In this document: positions 43,176 to 51,056 of the stretch, in pieces
How positions within the stretch are numbered: position 1 is the first letter of the stretch
How the letters are laid out: each line of letters begins with the position of its first letter
DNA from: Brevibacillus sp051967035
GTDB taxonomy: Bacteria > Bacillota > Bacilli > Brevibacillales > Brevibacillaceae
Direction: 5' to 3'
NCBI RefSeq assembly: GCF_051967035.1
Contig: NZ_JBQCKK010000012.1
Coordinates: 66,947 to 130,946 of the forward strand
Length of the DNA: 64,000 nt
The notes under the pieces: generated by a model
Told to the model about the DNA's origin: nothing
What the model saw: only the letters and a program-made list of their open reading frames with translations
Databases searched by the model: none
Position numbers and translations under genes: made by a program

Positions 43176-43235
43176 TGACTTTTCCCTTTGCTCCCCTTCC
43201 CCTGACTTTTCCCTGACGTATTCGTTCCGTATAGT
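43176..43235 (+). promoter_or_regulatory. Activator-type promoter with 12-bp direct repeat before the efflux operon
   Basis: TGACTTTTCCCT occurs at 43176-43187 and again at 43203-43214 (27 bp start to start). TATAGT (43230-43235) is a good -10, but the -35 position (17 bp upstream, 43207-43212) reads TTTTCC, inside the second repeat. A poor -35 covered by a direct repeat is the usual design for activation by an OmpR-type regulator, here probably the one at 41019. Confidence 0.6.
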
Positions 43236-43297
43236 GATCGCAGCAGGGAAGACGAGCCTCTTCCCCCATCATGAAGCAAAAGGCAGGAGGATGAGCT

Positions 43298-44965
43298 GTG
43301 ACGCAATCGGAGAAAAAGCAGACGTTGTTTTCGGGAGGGCGAAATCGCAGGAAAAAATGGCTGATCGTCGGACTGGCTGTCGCGGCGATTGCGGGGGGAG
43401 GCGTGTTCGGCTACCGGACGCTTTTCACCCCGGAGCGGGCGCAGGCAGCGTATCAGGTCGTCACGGTCAAGCGGGGCGATGTGTCGGAAACCGTGCTGGC
43501 GTCCGGAACCGTTCAGGCTTCCAAGCGCTCCTCGCTCTCGTTTTCAGACGCGGAGGATGCGAAGGATGCGATCTCGACGATCCAGGTGAAAATCGGCGAC
43601 CACGTAAAGGCCGGGCAGGTGCTGGCGACGATGGATGATTCCGTTGCCAGAATGCAGGTGACCAACGCCCAGGCGAACCTTTTATCGGCACAAGCGAAGC
43701 TGGAGGAGGCGCAAAAGCGCAAGAGCGCGGCAGAGCTCTCTTCGTTGCAGGCGGCAGTCGCCCAGGCGAAAAACGAGCTGGAACTGGCGAAGCAAAATAT
43801 CGACGGGCAAAAGGCGACGAACGATCTGGCCAAGGCGAAGGCTAATCTCGACAACGCCCAGAAGACGTTTGATTCGCAAAAGAAACTGTTTGAGGCAGGG
43901 GCCATCTCGCAAACCGAGTACGACAATGCACAAGACGCTCTGGAGCAGGCGAAGCGCGATTACAGCACGGCTGTGCTGGCAGCGGAAGAGACGCGCTCGC
44001 AGGCAAGCGTAAAGGTCGAGCAGGCACTCGCCGCCTACCAGACGGCACAGGAGGCGCTGAACGAAGCGAACGAAGGGCCGGATTCCGCGACGATTCTCGC
44101 GGCGAAGGCGGCGGTCGAGCAAGCGAAGGCCGAGCTGCAAAAAGCGCAAAAAGCCTTGAACGCCGTGACGCTGCGAGCGCCGATGGACGGGGTGATCGTC
44201 CAGGTGAACGGCAATGTCGGCGAGGTGCCCGGCAATGATTTTATCATGATGGACAATTCCAACTCCGGCGAGCTGGAGGTGCTGGCCCAGATCAGCCAGA
44301 GCGATATCGGAAAAGTAAAGGAAGGCTTGCCTGTGTCGTTTACGACCAGCTCGTACCCGGATGAGACGTTTACGGGCCAAGTCAAGCTGATTTATCCGGA
44401 GGCGAAGACCGATTCCGGCGTGACGAGCTATGATGTGCTGCTCTCGGTCACCAACAAGGACAGCAAGCTGAAGATCGGGATGACGATGAACGTCACGATC
44501 GAGCTGGGAACGCACAAGGATGTGCTGTACGTGCCGGCCTATGCCTTGCAGACGCAAAACGGCAAGGACGGCGTCTACCTCTTGTCCGGAGACGGAGACG
44601 GCGCCGGAGCCAAGGACGGTGCAACCGGACGGCCTGCGAACGAACCATCCGCAGCCGAAAAGTCCGAGGCCAAGCCGGAGGCGGGAGCGCAGCAGGCCGG
44701 GCAGACGGGCGAGCGCACAAGCGCGAGAGAGGGCAGACTGGCTGCCATGCCGTACCAGTTCGTGCCGATCAAGATCGGCTTTTTTGCCGCGGATCGGGTA
44801 GAGGTGCTGGAAGGATTGCAGGAAGGGGACAGAGTCGTCATTCCGATCAGTACAGGCACAAGCTCGTCGTCGACCAATCAGAACGGTGCCCGAATGGGAG
44901 GCGGAATGCCCGGCTTCGGCGGCTTCCCGGGTGGCGGAGGCGTCGTGCCGATGAGGGGACGATGA
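43298..44965 (+). CDS. Efflux membrane-fusion protein (MacA/YknX-like)
   Basis: 555 residues from GTG 43298 after AGGAGGATGAGC. One N-terminal TM helix (~23-42), a biotinyl-lipoyl half (QVVTVKRGDVSETVLASGTV), a long alanine/glutamine-rich coiled coil (~125-280, repeated KANLDNAQKTFDSQK-type heptads), the second lipoyl half (LRAPMDGVIVQVNGNVGEVP), a beta-barrel domain and a Gly-rich tail (GGGMPGFGGFPGGGG). It should link the ABC transporter to the cell surface. It is longer than YknX (~380) because of the coiled coil and a Pro/Glu/Ala-rich insert near residue 445. Confidence 0.92.
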   Translation: MTQSEKKQTLFSGGRNRRKKWLIVGLAVAAIAGGGVFGYRTLFTPERAQAAYQVVTVKRGDVSETVLASGTVQASKRSSLSFSDAEDAKDAISTIQVKIGDHVKAGQVLATMDDSVARMQVTNAQANLLSAQAKLEEAQKRKSAAELSSLQAAVAQAKNELELAKQNIDGQKATNDLAKAKANLDNAQKTFDSQKKLFEAGAISQTEYDNAQDALEQAKRDYSTAVLAAEETRSQASVKVEQALAAYQTAQEALNEANEGPDSATILAAKAAVEQAKAELQKAQKALNAVTLRAPMDGVIVQVNGNVGEVPGNDFIMMDNSNSGELEVLAQISQSDIGKVKEGLPVSFTTSSYPDETFTGQVKLIYPEAKTDSGVTSYDVLLSVTNKDSKLKIGMTMNVTIELGTHKDVLYVPAYALQTQNGKDGVYLLSGDGDGAGAKDGATGRPANEPSAAEKSEAKPEAGAQQAGQTGERTSAREGRLAAMPYQFVPIKIGFFAADRVEVLEGLQEGDRVVIPISTGTSSSSTNQNGARMGGGMPGFGGFPGGGGVVPMRGR

Positions 44966-44969
44966 AAAG

Positions 44970-45692
44970 ATGAGACCAGTCATACAAATCGAAGGGCTGA
45001 AAAAGCAGTATCAGATCGGCGACCAGGAAATTTGGGCCTTGCGCGGCGTCAGCCTGACGATTGAAAAAGGCGACTTCGTGGCGATCATGGGGCCGTCCGG
45101 CTCGGGCAAATCGTCGATGATGAACGTGATCGGCTGCCTCGACAAGCCGACGTCGGGGGAGTTTTACCTGGATGGCCACCCTGTTTCCGAGGCGCACGAT
45201 GATGAGCTGGCGGAGATTCGCAATCAGAAAATCGGCTTTGTTTTCCAAAACTTCAATCTGCTCCCGCGCACGACAGCGGTGGAAAATGTGGAACTGCCGC
45301 TCTTGTACGGCGGCACGCCTGCCAGAGAGCGCAGGGAGAAGGCGATCCGGGCGTTGGCCAGCGTGGGACTGGCCGATCGGTTGAACAACAAGCCGAACGA
45401 GCTGTCAGGCGGCCAGCAGCAGCGGGTATCGATCGCCCGGGCGTTGGTCAACGATCCGGTCATTTTGCTGGCGGACGAGCCGACTGGCGCCCTGGATACC
45501 AGGACGAGCGAAGAGATCATGGGCATTTTCCAGCGGCTGAACGACGAAGGCAAAACCGTCATCCTCGTCACGCATGAGCCGGATATTGCCGAGTATGCCA
45601 GGCGGATTGTCCGTTTTCGTGACGGCCAGATCATCGCCAATGAAGTGGTCAAACAGCGCAGAAGAGCGTGGGCAGAGGAAGTGAGAACATGA
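44970..45692 (+). CDS. MacB/LolD-type ABC transporter ATPase (YknY-like)
   Basis: 240 residues from ATG 44970, four bases after the previous stop. Walker A GPSGSGKSS, Q-loop FQNFNLLP, signature LSGGQQQRV, Walker B VILLADEPTGALD and H-loop VTHEPD are all in place. The LADEPTGALD sequence is the mark of the LolD/MacB/FtsE family. Its stop overlaps the permease start (ATGA). With the permease and adaptor it forms a tripartite efflux pump for peptides or macrolide-like compounds. Confidence 0.95.
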   Translation: MRPVIQIEGLKKQYQIGDQEIWALRGVSLTIEKGDFVAIMGPSGSGKSSMMNVIGCLDKPTSGEFYLDGHPVSEAHDDELAEIRNQKIGFVFQNFNLLPRTTAVENVELPLLYGGTPARERREKAIRALASVGLADRLNNKPNELSGGQQQRVSIARALVNDPVILLADEPTGALDTRTSEEIMGIFQRLNDEGKTVILVTHEPDIAEYARRIVRFRDGQIIANEVVKQRRRAWAEEVRT

Positions 45693-46906
45693 GCTTGATC
45701 GAGTGTGTACGCATTTCGTTTCGCAGCATCCGAGCGAACGGCTTGCGCTCCGTGCTCACGATGCTGGGCATTATCATCGGGGTGGCGGCGGTCATTGCGA
45801 TGGTCGCCATCGGGGAAGGCACGTCCTCCTCTGTCGCCTCGCAGATCAACGGCCTGGGCAGCAATCTGCTGATCGTTTCGCCGGGACAGGCGACGCAAGG
45901 ACGGGTCAGCCTCGGGGCCGGGTCGCTGAACACGTTGACCATGGCGGACGCAGAAGCGATCGGCAAGCAGGAATCCGTGGCGGGAGTCGCCCCGAGCGTC
46001 AACGGCCGCGCCCAGATCGTCTGGGGCAGCAACAATTACTCCAGCATGCTGGAAGGGACGACCGCCGATTTTTTGCGCGTGCGTAATGCAGAGGTGGCGC
46101 AAGGCCGGTTTTTCACCAACTTCGAGGTGACGCGGCAGTTTAACGTGGCGGTCGTAGGGACGGAAGTTGTCAGCAACCTGTTCAAGGGCGCGACGACGAA
46201 CCCGGTGGGGCAAACCGTGCAGATCAATCGCGTGCCGTTTACGATCATCGGCGTGCTGAAAAGCCAGGGAAGCTCCGGCATGACCAATAACGACGACAGA
46301 ATCCTCATCCCGATTACGACCGCGATGAGCCGCTTGACCGGAGGCAAAAACGTCAGTACGATCTACGTCTCGGCAGCTTCTGCCGACACGATGGATGCGG
46401 CGCAGCAGGCGATCCGCCAGACGCTACGGGCCCAGCACAACCTCCGGCCGCAAGCGGCGGACGATTTTCGCATCACCTCCCAATCCGACATTCTCAGCAC
46501 GGCGCAGGAGGTGTCCAGCTCGATGACGGCCCTCTTGTCCGGCATTGCGGCGATCTCGCTGATTGTCGGGGGAATCGGGGTGATGAACATCATGCTCGTT
46601 TCTGTGACGGAGCGGACGCGCGAAATTGGGATTCGCAAGGCAATCGGAGCCAAGCGCCGCGATATTTTGCGTCAGTTTTTGATCGAGGCCGTCACGCTCA
46701 GTCTGATTGGCGGCATGATCGGCATTGCCATCGGAGTAGGCGCCGCGCTCCTGATCGGCAAGCTCGGCTCGCTTGCCACCTCGATCAGCGTGACCCCGAT
46801 TTTGTATGCGTTTTTGACCTCGTCCCTGGTGGGCGTCATCTTTGGCGTCTACCCGGCGCGCAAGGCAGCCAAGCTAAAGCCGATCGACGCGCTTCGCTAC
46901 GAATGA
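45689..46906 (+). CDS. MacB-type ABC transporter permease (YknZ-like)
   Basis: 405 residues from ATG 45689, overlapping the ATPase stop. TM1 (GLRSVLTMLGIIIGVAAVIA), a large extracytoplasmic MacB_PCD domain (~50-275), then three C-terminal TM helices with the FtsX motif (TERTREIGIRKAIGAKRRDI) and ending ARKAAKLKPIDALRYE, the classical MacB C-terminus. It works by mechanotransmission, pushing a substrate through or off the membrane surface. Relatives protect against endogenous toxins (YknWXYZ against SdpC) or secrete peptides. Confidence 0.95.
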   Translation: MSLIECVRISFRSIRANGLRSVLTMLGIIIGVAAVIAMVAIGEGTSSSVASQINGLGSNLLIVSPGQATQGRVSLGAGSLNTLTMADAEAIGKQESVAGVAPSVNGRAQIVWGSNNYSSMLEGTTADFLRVRNAEVAQGRFFTNFEVTRQFNVAVVGTEVVSNLFKGATTNPVGQTVQINRVPFTIIGVLKSQGSSGMTNNDDRILIPITTAMSRLTGGKNVSTIYVSAASADTMDAAQQAIRQTLRAQHNLRPQAADDFRITSQSDILSTAQEVSSSMTALLSGIAAISLIVGGIGVMNIMLVSVTERTREIGIRKAIGAKRRDILRQFLIEAVTLSLIGGMIGIAIGVGAALLIGKLGSLATSISVTPILYAFLTSSLVGVIFGVYPARKAAKLKPIDALRYE

Positions 46907-46959
46907 GTGTGTATATTTTCCCATTGGGGCATACTAGCTTCGGTGAGGTGTATGTGCTG

Positions 46960-47175
46960 ATGGAAAAAAACGTCCAGTTTTCCGTACCGTGGCGAGAAGC
47001 GACACGCATTCTGAAAAGACTGAAAGCGGGAAATTTGCGGTTTCGCGTCAGGCAGTATGCGGAGAAGGCAGGGGTTGCCTTCGTCTTTTCCAGAGTGAGC
47101 GTCAGTCAGTACGTGTATTTGTACATCCTGTTTGGTCCGAGAGCCGCTCATGCGGTCAGCAAGGATACCAGGTAG
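46960..47175 (+). CDS. Small hypothetical protein
   Basis: 71 residues from ATG 46960, nine bases after GAGGTG; GTG 46954 and an upstream ATG at 46903 are in frame. The protein is basic (RILKRLKAGNLRFRVRQYAEKAG) with a hydrophobic C-terminal stretch (VSVSQYVYLYILFGP). I recognise no family. It begins 53 bp after the efflux permease and could be its last co-transcribed gene. Confidence 0.45.
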   Translation: MEKNVQFSVPWREATRILKRLKAGNLRFRVRQYAEKAGVAFVFSRVSVSQYVYLYILFGPRAAHAVSKDTR

Positions 47176-47595
47176 ACTGACTGGCGTCTCGTATAAGGGA
47201 TCACCCGTTTTCCATTATTTCGCTATAAAACAAAACCTGACACTTTTCGATAAGAGAGTTTCATAGTACAATTCCAATATGAACGAACTTGGGGAAGTTC
47301 GGGATGGCGGTACCCAAACTGTGCAGGAGGGCCGCCTCTTTTTTTCAAGCGGGGCAATCTGCGGGGATGGTAGGGCAGTCGATCTGCTTTCGCGCCGCAC
47401 CCCATCGTTTCGAAAGTGGATAGAATAGGTACAATTACCTAAACATACTGCTAGACTTCATAGGTATATCGAGCTAGAATGACAGTATTCACGTGAATAC
47501 TTTCGTACTACCCTTTCCCAGGAGCGCATCCTGGGGTTTTTTTTCGTTTGCGAAAAACAGCAAAAGCTACGCAACGAAAAAAGAGGGTCGCTGTT
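47176..47595. other. Intergenic region with hairpins and a perfect 18-bp palindrome
   Basis: No gene is supported. CGAACTT-GGGG-AAGTTCG (around 47284-47301) is followed by GGCGG...CCGCC and seven T (to about 47344), which together look like a short structured RNA ending in a terminator. AGTATTCACGTGAATACT (47484-47501) is a perfect 18-bp palindrome. Twenty bases later comes another terminator, CCCAGGA...TCCTGGG plus T8 (47517-47544). TAGAAT at 47475 could be a -10. Confidence 0.45.
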
Positions 47596-47928
47596 TTACG
47601 ACGATGGGAGTTTCGGAGAAAAGCTGCCTTTCAGCAAGGCGTCAATCAGCTGCTCCTGCGACAGCGAGATCGAGATGCCGGGATCGGGCAGATCGGCATG
47701 AAAGCAGTTTTCTTGATACAAATACCACAGGGAGCCAGTTGGCTGCAGCGAGTAGAGCAGCAGATTTTCCTTTGTTTGCTGGCCGATCCTGGCAATATCG
47801 CGCAAGGAAGTAAACAGTTCTCCCCACACGGGCAAATACGGCTTGGTTTTGGATTGGATAATGGCGCGGATGAGCTGTTGCTTGGCGAGGAAAAGAGCTT
47901 CGGTTACGTGGTTTTCCACAGAGGGCAT
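47596..47928 (-). CDS. Hypothetical protein
   Basis: 110 residues from ATG at 47928 (minus), seven bases after AAGGAGC; the open frame upstream of this runs antisense into mscL. It is mostly helical at first (NHVTEALFLAKQQLIRAIIQ), then mixed (GSLWYLYQENCFHADLPDPG), with a C-terminal LSQEQLIDALLKG helix. I recognise no family. Its good ribosome site supports expression. It is divergent from mscL. Confidence 0.55.
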   Translation of the reverse strand: MPSVENHVTEALFLAKQQLIRAIIQSKTKPYLPVWGELFTSLRDIARIGQQTKENLLLYSLQPTGSLWYLYQENCFHADLPDPGISISLSQEQLIDALLKGSFSPKLPSS

Positions 47929-48151
47929 AGCTTGTGCTCCTTTTTCTGAGCCTGTCGAAATACGGAGGATGTCAGACAGGCTGAAATGTGGATGTTGACG
48001 AATTTTGTCGAAACCAAGAATAAGTGTAAAATAGTCTCCGACTCCATGCAAGAGGGAAACTGGCGCAGCCAATCCCCCCCCTGCGAAGGCAAGTCCTCGT
48101 CCCGTTACGCTGAGGATGGAAGATGGTAGGAACCAAGAAGGAGGAAGCTTT

Positions 48152-48616
48152 ATGTTGAAAGAGTTCAAAGAGTTTGCCTTAAAAGGAAATGTGCTGGATC
48201 TGGCCATCGGGGTTGTCATTGGTGGAGCCTTCGGAAAAATCGTAACTTCGCTGGTCAACGATATCCTTACCCCGCTCATCGGCCTGCTGTTGGGCAAGGT
48301 TGACTTTTCCAATTTGTTCATCACCCTGAGCGGCGGCGATTACAACACGCTTGCCGAAGCGAAAGCAGGCGGGGCTGCGACCCTGAACTACGGGCTTTTC
48401 CTGAATACGGTCATTGATTTTGTGATTATTGCCTTTTCCATCTTCCTTGTTGTCAAACAGCTGAACCGCTTCAAGCGCAAGCAAGCAGCGGAGAAAGCGC
48501 CGGAAACAACGAAGGAATGCCCGTACTGCATCACGGCCATTCCGATCAAGGCGACCCGCTGCCCGCATTGCACCTCCATGCTGGATGCGGACGGAGCGGT
48601 ACTCGCCCACGAGTAG
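48152..48616 (+). CDS. mscL: Large-conductance mechanosensitive channel MscL with C-terminal zinc ribbon
   Basis: 154 residues from ATG 48152 after AAGGAGGAAG. The MscL core is clear: FKEFALKGNVLDLAIGVVIG (amphipathic helix and TM1), DILTPLIG, the periplasmic loop, and TM2 FLNTVIDFVIIAFSIFLVVK with the basic RFKRK cluster. In place of the short helical tail it carries CPYC (Cys123, 126) and CPHC (Cys137, 140), a zinc-ribbon pattern on the cytoplasmic side. Core function: opens a wide pore upon hypo-osmotic shock. It may be regulated through the ribbon. Confidence 0.95.
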   Translation: MLKEFKEFALKGNVLDLAIGVVIGGAFGKIVTSLVNDILTPLIGLLLGKVDFSNLFITLSGGDYNTLAEAKAGGAATLNYGLFLNTVIDFVIIAFSIFLVVKQLNRFKRKQAAEKAPETTKECPYCITAIPIKATRCPHCTSMLDADGAVLAHE

Positions 48617-49390
48617 TCACCCGCTGTTTTTCTTTTTGCGCTTTCCCCGGTTTTTGTACTGAGCATGCAGCCGCTTGATAGTGCGGAAGTACGTTTTGTC
48701 CTGGAGCTTCGCAAACAGGGCGTGAGAAGGGAAGTCGTAGTTGACCTCGATGATCGAGAGCTGGCCCGCTTTGTCGATGGCGAAATCAACCCCGATTTGC
48801 GCGCTGTGGCGGTATTTGTTGAAATGGGCGCAGACGCGGTGGCTGACGCGGATCAACCGGGAGACGACCGCCTTGATTTGTTCCGGCGCGACGGCCCCCG
48901 ACCTGGACAAGGCGTGAGGGACGGTGACGGCGTAGCCGCCACCGCGGGCGACGTTCGTGATGACGCTGTCAGACCCGGCTACTTTTGCCAGCATCCCGGC
49001 ATATTGCCATTTCCCGAGGCCGTTGCGCATCATCATGACGCGAATGTCGAACGGGCGGCCGTTCAGTTCGGCCAGATTCAGTCCTTTTTGAATGATGTAG
49101 CTTTTTTCCGTACACAGGCGGGCCAGCTGCTGCTTCAGCTCCGTGAGCGAGGCGACGCGGACAGGCTCGCCGCGCTCTTTTACATACTGGTAGCCGTCCG
49201 CCGTTTGCAAGACGCGGATGATGCCTTTGCCCATGTGGGTTCGCGTCGGCTTGACGTAGACGGTCGTGTACTTCGCAAGATAAGGTTCCAACAGAGCGGG
49301 CCGGTACAAGTCTGTGGGGGGCAAATACGGCCGAATGTGCGGGCTTTTGGAAAAAAACTGATGAAGGCGCCATTTGGAGGAGGAGATCAA
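48617..49390 (-). CDS. YheC/YheD-family ATP-grasp protein
   Basis: 257 residues, taken from the TTG at 49390 (minus), six bases after GCGAGGTG; GTG 49405-49403 area and TTG 49414 are also in frame. Family features: WRLHQFFSKSPHIRPYLPPT, VYVKPTRTHMGKGI (ATP-binding lysine), DIRVMMMRNGLGKWQYAGM, GGYAV, and GVDFAIDKAGQLSIIEVN with the metal-binding acidic residues. YheC/D proteins are linked to the spore coat in B. subtilis. The gene is convergent with mscL, whose stop is adjacent (no terminator visible between). Confidence 0.88.
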   Translation of the reverse strand: MISSSKWRLHQFFSKSPHIRPYLPPTDLYRPALLEPYLAKYTTVYVKPTRTHMGKGIIRVLQTADGYQYVKERGEPVRVASLTELKQQLARLCTEKSYIIQKGLNLAELNGRPFDIRVMMMRNGLGKWQYAGMLAKVAGSDSVITNVARGGGYAVTVPHALSRSGAVAPEQIKAVVSRLIRVSHRVCAHFNKYRHSAQIGVDFAIDKAGQLSIIEVNYDFPSHALFAKLQDKTYFRTIKRLHAQYKNRGKRKKKNSG

Positions 49391-49535
49391 GTTAGACACC
49401 TCGCCTTTTTGCAAAGATCAAAGTTCCATTCTTGCTAACATATACAGCAAAATGGAAAAAAGTGAGCAGGAGTTGGGCAATTGCGGGGAAAATATGTTCT
49501 AAGAAAAGCAAATGCGAACGGAAACGGAGAACGAG

Positions 49536-50408
49536 ATGAGACGATACCAACCAGTCCAGCCGCCGATCTTGCAAGGGACGGGCTCCGACGACCAGTACAG
49601 CTATCGCGAATACTTGCCCAGCAAAAGCCTGGCGAATTACGTGGCCTGCTATTGGACTTCGCAGTTCCACGGCCACGGGCAGAGCATGCCGCTTTTGCAC
49701 AGAGTCATCCCGGACGGCTGCGTCGACATCATTTTCGATCTGGGAGCGAGATCGTTCGGGCGCGGCGCGTTTGTCACCGGACTGATGACCGCCTATGAAC
49801 TCATGCCGCTGGTAGAGCCGCAGGCGATGTTCGGCATCCGTTTTTTCGTGGAGGAGGCCGACCGTTTTTTCCGCTTTCCGGTGGCGGAGGTCAGCGCTGC
49901 GCACGTTTTGCTGGAGGACCTCTGGGGGAGCGAGGCGCTGTGGGCGATGGAAGGAATGCTGGACGCGGCGGACACGGCCCAGCGGATTGCCTGGGCGGAG
50001 CGGCTGCTGATGCAGAGCCTGAACCGCGACGGGATGCGGCAAAATGCGCTCTTGTTGACCAGCATGCAGCATATGTACGAGCATCAGGGGAATCTGTCGG
50101 TTGCGGCGCTGGCGGAAAAAGTGTGCTACAGCGAACGAAATGTGAGCCGGATGTTCCAGCAGGCACTCGGCATCGGGCCGAAGGAGCTGTCCCGCATTAT
50201 CCAGTTTCAGAGCTTGCTGCAACTGCTCGCCAAAGGGCAGGCTTCTTCCTTTGCAGACGCGGCCGTACAATGCGGCTACTACGACCAGTCGCACGTCATC
50301 AAAAGCTTTCGCGCCTACTACGGTGAGACGCCGGGCGGAATTTTCGCCGTGCGCGGAGCGCGGGCGCAGCCGGGTGAAGTTGTCCGTTTTTTACAAGCAA
50401 CTGAATAG
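49536..50408 (+). CDS. AraC-family transcriptional regulator with DUF6597-like sensor domain
   Basis: 290 residues from ATG 49536, after CGGAGAACG; ATG 49512 is in frame without a site. The N-terminal ~170 residues show the pattern YREYLPSKSLANYVACYWTS, VIPDGCVDIIFDL and FGIRFFVEEADRFF, as in the AraC regulators with a DUF6597 domain. The C-terminal HTHs are VAALAEKVCYSERNVSRMFQ and FADAAVQCGYYDQSHVIKSF. A VOC gene follows 86 bp later in the same direction and is a likely target. The ligand is unknown. Confidence 0.85.
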   Translation: MRRYQPVQPPILQGTGSDDQYSYREYLPSKSLANYVACYWTSQFHGHGQSMPLLHRVIPDGCVDIIFDLGARSFGRGAFVTGLMTAYELMPLVEPQAMFGIRFFVEEADRFFRFPVAEVSAAHVLLEDLWGSEALWAMEGMLDAADTAQRIAWAERLLMQSLNRDGMRQNALLLTSMQHMYEHQGNLSVAALAEKVCYSERNVSRMFQQALGIGPKELSRIIQFQSLLQLLAKGQASSFADAAVQCGYYDQSHVIKSFRAYYGETPGGIFAVRGARAQPGEVVRFLQATE

Positions 50409-50494
50409 GCTTGTCTGCTATTGTTGGGAAAGAACCTCGCTCGCGCATGCAGCGACATGGCGGGAACTACTTCGAAAACGCAGGAGGAAAGCAA

Positions 50495-50872
50495 ATGGGA
50501 ATCAAGCTGGATATGGTAGGACTGGTCGTGCAGGACATGAAAAAGGCGCTGGACTTTTACCGCGTGCTCGGGTTTGCGATCCCGGAGCAGGCGAACGAAG
50601 AGCAGCACGTGGAAGTCGCACAGGATGGCGTGCGCCTGGCTTTTGACACGGTGGAGATCGCCAAAAGCGTGTACGGCGGATGGGAGCCGGCGAGCGGACA
50701 CAGAATCGAGCTGGCCTTTTTATGCGACGATGCCGCAGCCCTGGATGCGTTGTATGCCAAAATCGTCGAGCATGGCTACGAAAGCCACCGCGAGCCGTGG
50801 GATGCCGTCTGGGGCCAGCGCTATGCGATTGTCAAAGACCCGGATGGCAACCTGATTAGCCTGTTTGCCTAA
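50495..50872 (+). CDS. VOC-family protein without glyoxalase metal ligands
   Basis: 125 residues from ATG 50495, seven bases after AGGAGG. Two VOC modules: LDMVGLVVQDMKKALDFYRV and RYAIVKDPDGNLISLFA. Asp replaces the first metal His and Ser the last Glu, so it probably does not bind a catalytic metal the way glyoxalase I does. Such proteins are often antibiotic-binding (bleomycin-resistance type) or ligand-binding. It follows an AraC regulator gene. Confidence 0.82.
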   Translation: MGIKLDMVGLVVQDMKKALDFYRVLGFAIPEQANEEQHVEVAQDGVRLAFDTVEIAKSVYGGWEPASGHRIELAFLCDDAAALDALYAKIVEHGYESHREPWDAVWGQRYAIVKDPDGNLISLFA

Positions 50873-50898
50873 AGGCACGGTGGCAAAAAAAACGAATG

Positions 50899-50952
50899 CA
50901 AGCCGACTCTCTTCGGACAAGAGGATCGGCTTGTTTTCGTTTTCGCGGGCAT
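50899..50952 (+). terminator. Intrinsic terminator after the VOC gene
   Basis: CAAGCCGA and TCGGCTTG with an inner CTCT/AGAG stem, followed by TTTTCGTTTT. Confidence 0.8.
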
Positions 50953-51056
50953 GATTCTTTTCAAGCCTGGTTGCTTCGTCCATAATAAGCTTGTTAACCG
51001 ATCGGCAAAACAGGACAGGCAACAGCGATAGCGCGAGGAAGGGAGGCGGGCGTTTT

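Noticed and set aside
41605..43272. 555-codon minus-strand frame
   Set aside because: Antisense to the response regulator/kinase genes, without recognisable domains.
47284..47301. LexA/SOS box
   Set aside because: CGAAC and GTTCG are present, but the spacer is 8 bases instead of 4; a simple RNA stem-loop fits better.
47290..47345. T-box-like GGTACC segment
   Set aside because: The order is CGGTACCC rather than the TGGNACCGCG of the T-box bulge, no specifier stem is visible and no tRNA-ligase or amino-acid gene follows.
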